Shown piece by piece: positions 45,414-50,484 of a stretch of DNA of 50,484 nucleotides. The DNA is from Chromatiales bacterium (GTDB lineage: Bacteria > Pseudomonadota > Gammaproteobacteria > Chromatiales > Chromatiaceae): the NCBI GenBank assembly GCA_028278145.1, contig JANQEV010000068.1, positions 1-50,484 on the forward strand, given 5' to 3'. Made by a program: the position numbers and the translations under genes. The notes beneath the pieces were generated by a model. It saw only the letters and a list, made by a program, of their open reading frames with translations, did no database searches and was not told where the DNA came from. The first letter of the stretch is position 1, and each line of letters begins with the position of its first letter.

Positions 45414-47249
45414 TTACGGCTTCACAATACGAAACCGGGCCAAAAGATCCGGAATATCAACATCCTGAAGTTGCAAGCTAACCTCACTATCCAATGCAAG
45501 CTCCTGCCCTGTTCTAATCTTAGTTTCCATGGCTAGCTCCGGTATCAGTATAGTGGCTCGACCACCCTGCATCTCTACCACTATGCCCATCCCCTGCCAG
45601 TCAGGATTTTGTCGCAGATATATCAGCTTCCAGTGATTATTTGATAACCGCTCTGCCTTGCGTACGGCAGCACCGCCTCCCTCAGCCATGGCTATCCGCT
45701 CTGAGATCTGTTTAGTATTCAACAGTTCTGTTTCTGTCAGGTGTGCTCTCAACTGTTGATGCACCACCAGATCAAGATAGCGTCGCAACGGACTGGTCAC
45801 CCGTGTGTACACCTCCAGCCCCAGACCTGAATGAGGCTCCTCCAGGGTCTTGTTACGACTGGGTTTGAACTTTCGTCTTAAAGCATACATCCCTGCCATA
45901 CCATCAGCCTGCATATCTGAATCAGGGGGCGGCTGGGTAGCAAATGGGATGGGAATACTATGTTGCAGACAGTATCTGGCTACAGCTTCGCCTGTCATCA
46001 GCATGGCATCGGTCACCATATCCCGGCTGCCCATACGATCCAACGGACGTATCACTACCTCATCATCAACCACTCGTACACTTACTTCAGGAAGATCTAT
46101 CTGGCTGGCCCCAGAGCTCTTACGCCGTCCACGGTATCGCTGCATTTTCTCAACCAGGTTTGAGAATGGCTCATCTGCAAGTCGCTGGTTGATATCGGCA
46201 TAGCTGTGCCGTACAGCGCGAATGTTGCTCAGAGCAATCCTGATATCTGTAACCTCAGCATCATCTGTCAGCTTAAAGCCTATGGAGAATGCGGTTGACA
46301 CCTCCTGCAATCCCAATCCCAACCTGTGCGTAACAGGTGGTGGCAGCATGTGTACTATTCGCTCCGGCAGATACAGATTGGCCGCTCTGGATCTGGCCTC
46401 CATATCCAGGTCAGAATCCGGTTGTACCAATCCGGCAGCATCGGCCACATGTACCCAGATGCGATCTCCATCCAGACTGATGGCATCATCGGGGTCTTCA
46501 CTATCCACGTCGTCGATGGCAAATGCAGCAAGATGGGTGAGATCAAGACGTTCTATAGCTTTTGGTTCCTGTAATGGAAAGTCAGGGTCCTCGGTAGCTA
46601 GCGACTGACGCAGTGGATACGGATTGTAATCCAGTTCCCAATAACCGATTTTATTTAGTAAACGATGTGCATGCTCCATCTTCTCCTGATGCCCCAGAGC
46701 CTTAAGAATACGGCTATGCTCAGACTGTTTCAGGGCAAGCCTCTCTACTTCAATCAACTTGTCGCGGTCATCTGGGTCAAATCTGGCCTGCTGTAGTCGC
46801 TCCAGGAATTCACTCCATGCCCTCTCTGCTGCCAGCTTCGACGCTGTCTCTTCCTGATCCACCTTGATCTGCTCTGCACTACGCACCTGAATAGAGCCTG
46901 GGTCACCTTCAAAATAAAGTCCTGCATTCAGCAATTCCCATGCAGACCAGGCCGAAGCCGGGCTATAGTCACCGAATACCAGTTCAGCTAGCTCCACCAG
47001 GTCAGTCTCTGACCCCAGTAACAGCTCCCATGCTTCCTCTACATTTCCAGCCTGTTCCACCAACTCAGACAGATCAGACAAGGGACCAGGATGTAACACT
47101 GTGACATCTTTCGGCCGCACTCGCTTGGTCTTGCCCGCATCTAACTGGATATCAATCTTGTCGGTTACAGCAGTTACAATGGCTGGTCGTATCTTATAAA
47201 GAACCAGGCTGCCCAGTGAGGGGCGCATTGGAAGTTTATGGGAATTCAT
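45414..47249 (-). CDS. RNB-domain exoribonuclease (RNase II/R family, short form)
   Basis: 611 residues. A 3'-5' exoribonuclease domain: AIDDVDSEDPDDAISL provides the metal-binding aspartates (D...DxDD pattern), followed by WVHVADAAGLV, RAANLYLPERIVHMLPP, and the closing MYALRRKFK...YTRVTSPLRRYLDLVVHQQL. It lacks the long S1 tail and cold-shock domains of RNase R; the first 200 residues are not the usual OB domains. This size class is sometimes labelled simply ribonuclease catalytic domain protein. RNA turnover is certain at family level; the specific role is not. Confidence 0.88.
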   Translation of the reverse strand: MNSHKLPMRPSLGSLVLYKIRPAIVTAVTDKIDIQLDAGKTKRVRPKDVTVLHPGPLSDLSELVEQAGNVEEAWELLLGSETDLVELAELVFGDYSPASAWSAWELLNAGLYFEGDPGSIQVRSAEQIKVDQEETASKLAAERAWSEFLERLQQARFDPDDRDKLIEVERLALKQSEHSRILKALGHQEKMEHAHRLLNKIGYWELDYNPYPLRQSLATEDPDFPLQEPKAIERLDLTHLAAFAIDDVDSEDPDDAISLDGDRIWVHVADAAGLVQPDSDLDMEARSRAANLYLPERIVHMLPPPVTHRLGLGLQEVSTAFSIGFKLTDDAEVTDIRIALSNIRAVRHSYADINQRLADEPFSNLVEKMQRYRGRRKSSGASQIDLPEVSVRVVDDEVVIRPLDRMGSRDMVTDAMLMTGEAVARYCLQHSIPIPFATQPPPDSDMQADGMAGMYALRRKFKPSRNKTLEEPHSGLGLEVYTRVTSPLRRYLDLVVHQQLRAHLTETELLNTKQISERIAMAEGGGAAVRKAERLSNNHWKLIYLRQNPDWQGMGIVVEMQGGRATILIPELAMETKIRTGQELALDSEVSLQLQDVDIPDLLARFRIVKP

Positions 47250-47326
47250 GCAAATTTTGTCTAATGGATGGACGTTAGAGGGTATGATACCGTTTTATTA
47301 TACAATCCACACGATCAGGAGTACCG

Positions 47327-48358
47327 ATGAACCAGCAGTGGCGAACATTTCTCGAATCACAGTCAGCAATTTTCAATGACGCAGATGAGGTTTGCTTTGA
47401 GAATGGCGATCAACTAACAGATTGCAGCATATTTGATCTATCCCACCTTAGATTGACCTCAGTGTCTGGCGAAGATGCTGAGACCTTCCTGCAGGGACAG
47501 TTCACCAATGATATTCGTTTAGTATCACCAGAACATCACCAGATGAGTAGCTTTTGCACTCCCAAAGGGCGCATGCTGGCAAATTTCCGCATCTGTTCCC
47601 ATGCTGGTCAATATATGCTCCAGACACCTATAGATACCCAGCCAGCACTGCTTCAACGCCTCAGTATGTTTGTACTGCGATCACAGGTTAGCTTGGAGGA
47701 TGTAAGTGACCAATATGTTGCCATTGGCCTGGCAGGAGAATGCAGCACAGAACTACTGAACAATCATTTTACAACTGTTCCTGTAAACCCAGGAGAAGCG
47801 GTGGAAGAGAACGGCATCAGTCTGCTACTACTTCCTGGTCCTGCCAACAGATACATGCTTATTGGCCAGCCAACACAGATAGCAGGCATTTGGGAGACAT
47901 GCTCACAACAGACCACAGCTACAAACCACGAGCTATGGAAGCTGCTGGATATACAGTCAGGCATCCCTACAGTCTATGCCAATACCGTAGAATCATTCGT
48001 ACCACAGATGGTGAATATGCAGTTGGTGGATGGCGTCAGCTTCGATAAGGGATGCTACGTTGGCCAGGAAATTGTTGCCAGAATGAAATACCTTGGGACT
48101 CTGAAGCGTCGTATGTATCTGGCTCAGGTGGATACAGAGCAACAACCCATCCCAGGTGATGAACTGTTTTCTCCAATTGATACTGAAGCCGGACAAGGCC
48201 ATGGTAACGTGGTAATGTCAGCTTCTTCTGACAAGGGTGGGTATGAAATCCTGGTTGTAGTGGAGACCTCAAGTCATGAAAACGGTGACTTGCACCTGGA
48301 GAACAGTTCAGGACCAGAGCTGAACTTTCTTCCCATGCCATACCAAGTTGAAGAATAA
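47327..48358 (+). CDS. ygfZ: YgfZ/GcvT-type folate-binding protein
   Basis: 343 residues. The fingerprint KGCYVGQEIVARMKYLG lies near residue 240-256, with the Cys that is essential in E. coli YgfZ. The N-terminal part (FLQGQFTNDI, then CTPKGRMLANFRIC) follows the GcvT-like fold. YgfZ binds folate and supports iron-sulfur cluster enzymes such as MiaB. AGGAG precedes the ATG at 47327. Monocistronic, divergent from the RNB gene. A radical SAM protein is encoded elsewhere in the window, but no specific link is claimed. Confidence 0.92.
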   Translation: MNQQWRTFLESQSAIFNDADEVCFENGDQLTDCSIFDLSHLRLTSVSGEDAETFLQGQFTNDIRLVSPEHHQMSSFCTPKGRMLANFRICSHAGQYMLQTPIDTQPALLQRLSMFVLRSQVSLEDVSDQYVAIGLAGECSTELLNNHFTTVPVNPGEAVEENGISLLLLPGPANRYMLIGQPTQIAGIWETCSQQTTATNHELWKLLDIQSGIPTVYANTVESFVPQMVNMQLVDGVSFDKGCYVGQEIVARMKYLGTLKRRMYLAQVDTEQQPIPGDELFSPIDTEAGQGHGNVVMSASSDKGGYEILVVVETSSHENGDLHLENSSGPELNFLPMPYQVEE

Positions 48359-48472
48359 GATGACATTACTCAGGATAAAGACATAACCCAGGTAAAAATC
48401 TGGCGTAACCGTACATACCAACCTGGCGTTGGTCTACTATTTGGTAAAAGGGTTGGGGGAGATTCTGACAAT

Positions 48473-49309
48473 ATGATCAGTGAACAAGAGTTTCTGAATA
48501 AGATAAATAAGGCGATTAAAGATAACTCTATAACCCTGCCAACCCTTCCAGAGGTTGCTCTGCGGATACGGGATGCCGTAGAAAAGGAAGACAGCAGAGC
48601 ACGCGAGATTGCAGATATGATCGCCACCGACCCGGCACTTTCCGCCCGACTGCTACAAGTTGCCAATAGCCCACTCTACCGGGGGCGTAAAACCATAGAT
48701 AGTATTCAAATGGCTGTAACCAGGCTTGGTAACAATCTGATTCGTAACCTGATAATAAGCCTGGCCATGAAACAGATATTCCAGGCCACATCTGACACCA
48801 TGGATACTCAGCTACATGCCAATTGGGAACAGAGCGTACAGGTGGCTGCCATCAGCCGCGCCTTGTCTAAGCAGGTACCACATCTACAACCGGAACAAGC
48901 CATGTTGGCTGGACTAATACACAATATTGGTAGTCTGCCAGTCCTGGTAATGGCTGAAAACTACCCAGAGTTGATTGAGGACGGGATTAAGTTAAGAAAG
49001 ATGGTGGAGAGCATCAGTCCTCACATTGGTGAGACCATCTTAAAGACATGGGGCTTCCCAGATAGCATGAGTAAAATCCCTCTGCATTGCCAAAACCTAA
49101 AGTATGACGGGGGGCCAACAGCTGACTATGTGGATTTGGTAATTATCGCCAAACTACAGGCCCTGCCTGCAGATCATTATCTGTCTCAGGCTGATTGGAG
49201 TCATATACCATCATTTACCAAGATTGGCCTGGAACCGGAAATTGAAGTAATTAATATAGATGGGGTAGCTGAAGAGGTGGACGAGGTACGCGGGATGTTT
49301 CTCAGTTAA
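48473..49309 (+). CDS. HDOD-domain signalling protein
   Basis: 278 residues with one HDOD domain (about 15-210): LPTLPEVALRIRDAVEKED, DPALSARLLQVANSPLY and SIQMAVTRLGNNLIRNLI are its conserved parts; GLIHNIGSLPVL replaces the HD metal motif (HN rather than HD), as is usual in HDOD. HDOD proteins act as adaptors in signalling and motility; they do not hydrolyse cyclic di-GMP. No receiver or GGDEF is fused here. It ends over the stop of the convergent VOC gene by four bases. Confidence 0.9.
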   Translation: MISEQEFLNKINKAIKDNSITLPTLPEVALRIRDAVEKEDSRAREIADMIATDPALSARLLQVANSPLYRGRKTIDSIQMAVTRLGNNLIRNLIISLAMKQIFQATSDTMDTQLHANWEQSVQVAAISRALSKQVPHLQPEQAMLAGLIHNIGSLPVLVMAENYPELIEDGIKLRKMVESISPHIGETILKTWGFPDSMSKIPLHCQNLKYDGGPTADYVDLVIIAKLQALPADHYLSQADWSHIPSFTKIGLEPEIEVINIDGVAEEVDEVRGMFLS

Positions 49310-49719
49310 GCGACCCCAGATCTCAGTTCAACTGTATTTCCATCCGGGTCCTGGATGTAGACAGAATTACCGAACCCCTCAGCACCATAACGACGGGTAA
49401 ACTCTACGGCCTCTAATCCGTTTTTCTGCAGATGTTGCCTGATCACATCTTCTGAGATTGGTTGTAGCCGCAGACAAAAATGGTCCATATTGTTACTACT
49501 TCCAGTAGGTGCTCCTCCTCCTTTGTTTCCCAGTTTGCTGTCCACAGAAACAATGTCAATCAAGGCATTACCGGCACGTAACTGGGTCAGACCCAATTCC
49601 TTTTCGGTCTCTCTCTCCAGGGTACAGTTCAGTACCCGGCAATAGAACTCGATCATCACATCCGGATTTATAGTGCGCAATACAATATGGTCAATTGCAG
49701 CAATCTCAAACATAGCCAT
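49306..49719 (-). CDS. VOC (glyoxalase/bleomycin-resistance) family protein
   Basis: 137 residues, two beta-alpha-beta-beta-beta modules. The metal-site pattern reads IDHIVLR (His at strand 1), FCLRLQPI with MDHF (His), and GNTVELR (Glu) at the end, the usual VOC placement; IQDPDGN is also typical. Substrate unknown; members include glyoxalase I and dioxygenase or fosfomycin-resistance types. It is 18 bases downstream of the tautomerase gene on the same strand, so they may form a small catabolic or detoxification pair. Confidence 0.85.
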   Translation of the reverse strand: MAMFEIAAIDHIVLRTINPDVMIEFYCRVLNCTLERETEKELGLTQLRAGNALIDIVSVDSKLGNKGGGAPTGSSNNMDHFCLRLQPISEDVIRQHLQKNGLEAVEFTRRYGAEGFGNSVYIQDPDGNTVELRSGVA

Positions 49720-49737
49720 AACCCATTAGACAATAGT

Positions 49738-49941
49738 TCATGTTGCCTGTTTTCTAAGTTCGGTTACGCTCTCTCCACCTATGCCCCAGTTATCAGTATC
49801 CACCTCATCTATCACCACAAATGTGGTCTTGGGGTTTTTCCCCAACACATCCTGTAGTAGCCCTGTTACTCCTGAAATCAGTTCCTGCTTCTGTGCAGTT
49901 GTGGCACCCTCTTTGGTAATTTTGATATTGACGTATGGCAT
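49738..49941 (-). CDS. 4-oxalocrotonate tautomerase family protein
   Basis: 67 residues from the second Met (ATG 49941), so the catalytic proline is exposed as Pro1 after Met removal (MPYVNIKITKEG). A slightly earlier ATG (49947) would bury it and is rejected. The family end VVIDEVDTDNWGIGGESV is present. These small enzymes use Pro1 as a general base to tautomerise 2-hydroxymuconate-like enols or dehalogenate related compounds. The pair with the VOC protein suggests breakdown of a small aromatic or aldehyde compound. Confidence 0.9.
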   Translation of the reverse strand: MPYVNIKITKEGATTAQKQELISGVTGLLQDVLGKNPKTTFVVIDEVDTDNWGIGGESVTELRKQAT

Positions 49942-49989
49942 ATCCACTCCAATATGGTTACTTAATATTATTCAAATTAGATTATAGAC

Positions 49990-50031
49990 AGACAGAAAAA
50001 GGCCGGTTACCCGTACAGGTAACCGGCCTTA
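49990..50031 (-). terminator. Strong intrinsic terminator of the putative sRNA
   Basis: On the minus strand AAGGCCGGTTACC / GGTAACCGGCCTT forms a perfect 13-bp GC-rich stem with a six-base loop, followed by TTTTT. It ends the GGA-rich transcript that starts near 50140. It also lies about 50 bases upstream of the tautomerase start and would block read-through into it. Confidence 0.92.
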
Positions 50032-50140
50032 TGATGCTAAGGGTGCATCCTTGCCGTGCTTCCATGCTGCGCCATCCTGGCACGATCCGCTTCCTTTAGG
50101 CTTCCAAGCCGCGTATCCGAAGATCCTTGGCATATTGCCT
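49993..50140 (-). ncRNA. Putative RsmY/RsmZ/CsrB-like small RNA
   Basis: About 148 nt on the minus strand ending at the strong terminator. Eight GGA motifs occur within 50048-50126 (starts on plus coordinates 50048, 50061, 50075, 50086, 50092, 50103, 50116, 50124); about one would be expected by chance. Several sit in hairpin loops: GGCU-UGGA-AGCC, GUGCC-AGGAU-GGCGC and AUC-UUCG-GAU. This is the pattern of RNAs that sequester CsrA/RsmA. A TATATT -10 box at 50152-50147 would start the RNA near 50140, with the palindrome at 50195 centred near -65, as for GacA boxes of rsmY/rsmZ. A 34-residue reading frame (50133-50029) overlaps it and is the main alternative. Confidence 0.6.
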
Positions 50141-50194
50141 GCTGATAATATAATCCAGCCAAAGGGCTCAAAATATAAGATTTCTGCCATCTAC

Positions 50195-50213
50195 TTGTAG
50201 GAAATTTCTACAA
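50195..50213 (-). promoter_or_regulatory. Palindrome upstream of the putative sRNA
   Basis: TTGTAGGAAATTTCTACAA is an imperfect palindrome (TTGTAG-N7-CTACAA). It is similar in form to the GacA-bound TGTAAG-N6-CTTACA of Rsm sRNA genes, but two core bases differ. Position fits an activator site for the -10 box at 50147-50152. Beyond it, 50214-50484 is AT-rich and shows no supported gene. Confidence 0.45.
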
Positions 50214-50484
50214 AGGTATGTAAATAAAATCTTCAATTGAAATTCTGCCAGCAAAGCACCTCCAATCTCCACCTGGTCATTTGCCACCTGATTCTCCTTA
50301 AAGATGTATATCTTTCGATGTATTGAGGTAAAGAAAATGTAGTATCTGGACGCTATTCTCCACAATCCTTGGATTTCATGGCCCCAAAATGATAGAAATC
50401 GCTTTATAATGTGTTTGTAAGCTTTTGTAACATAGCGAAAGATGCTAGAGTTACGGATTATCATAACTAAGCAGTAGCATTTAT

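Noticed and set aside
50168-50464. 98-residue minus-strand reading frame at the right edge
   Set aside because: Overlaps the likely sRNA promoter and palindrome, AT-rich chance composition, no domain.
1-50484. CRISPR arrays, rRNA, tRNA, insertion-sequence transposases and prophage genes
   Set aside because: Looked for and not seen; the only mobile element supported is the cassette array at 8372-10720.

Overview
The window is a stretch of gammaproteobacterial chromosome with moderate GC. The evidence is the prfB-lysS pair with an E. coli-type frameshift in prfB, ThrH, HrpB, YgfZ, DeaD with a DbpA-type RNA-binding tail, and a complete Rpf/DSF signalling set. Pyruvate phosphate dikinase beside pyruvate kinase, a cytochrome oxidase fragment, hemerythrin and a ferritin-like protein would suit a free-living or symbiotic chemotroph living near oxic/anoxic boundaries, but the order cannot be fixed from sequence alone.

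Layout: 1-5 kb holds the start of a probable cytochrome c oxidase subunit II gene with an FNR-like box, a ferritin-like protein, pyruvate kinase, bacteriohemerythrin and the RNA helicase deaD. 5.3-7.4 kb is a c-heme-sensing GGDEF-EAL enzyme. 7.4-10.7 kb is accessory: a lipoprotein, a small monooxygenase-fold protein, and three integron-type gene cassettes with attC sites but no integrase in the window (a CALIN). 11-13.5 kb is an operon of exported proteins with a TlpA-like thioredoxin. 13.5-21 kb has 5-oxoprolinase, a SprA-type metalloprotease-like protein, a PilZ protein, an L,D-transpeptidase and a YbaK-type deacylase. 21.5-31.6 kb is mostly housekeeping: ppdK, two small heat-shock proteins behind a sigma-32-like promoter, a natural Rossmann-less dehydrogenase remnant, a cold-shock protein, GIY-YIG protein, acylphosphatase, lysS, prfB and thrH.

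32-41.6 kb is the most interesting region. It is a diffusible-signal-factor (DSF) locus: RpfG-like HD-GYP response regulator, a kinase-less RpfC relative (membrane domain, two receivers, HPt), a B12-type radical SAM enzyme, a FabF/NodE-like ketosynthase, a dedicated acyl carrier protein, RpfC-like hybrid sensor kinase and RpfF-like DSF synthase. RpfF should make the signal, RpfC sense it, and RpfG degrade cyclic di-GMP in response. The carrier protein, ketosynthase and radical SAM enzyme suggest a dedicated or modified acyl signal. Other cyclic di-GMP genes here are the GGDEF-EAL enzyme and the PilZ protein.

42-50 kb holds mobA, hrpB, an RNB-family ribonuclease, ygfZ, an HDOD protein, a VOC protein and a 4-oxalocrotonate tautomerase homologue. 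At the right end, on the minus strand, is a likely CsrA/RsmA-titrating small RNA: eight GGA motifs in 79 nt, a strong intrinsic terminator and an upstream palindrome.
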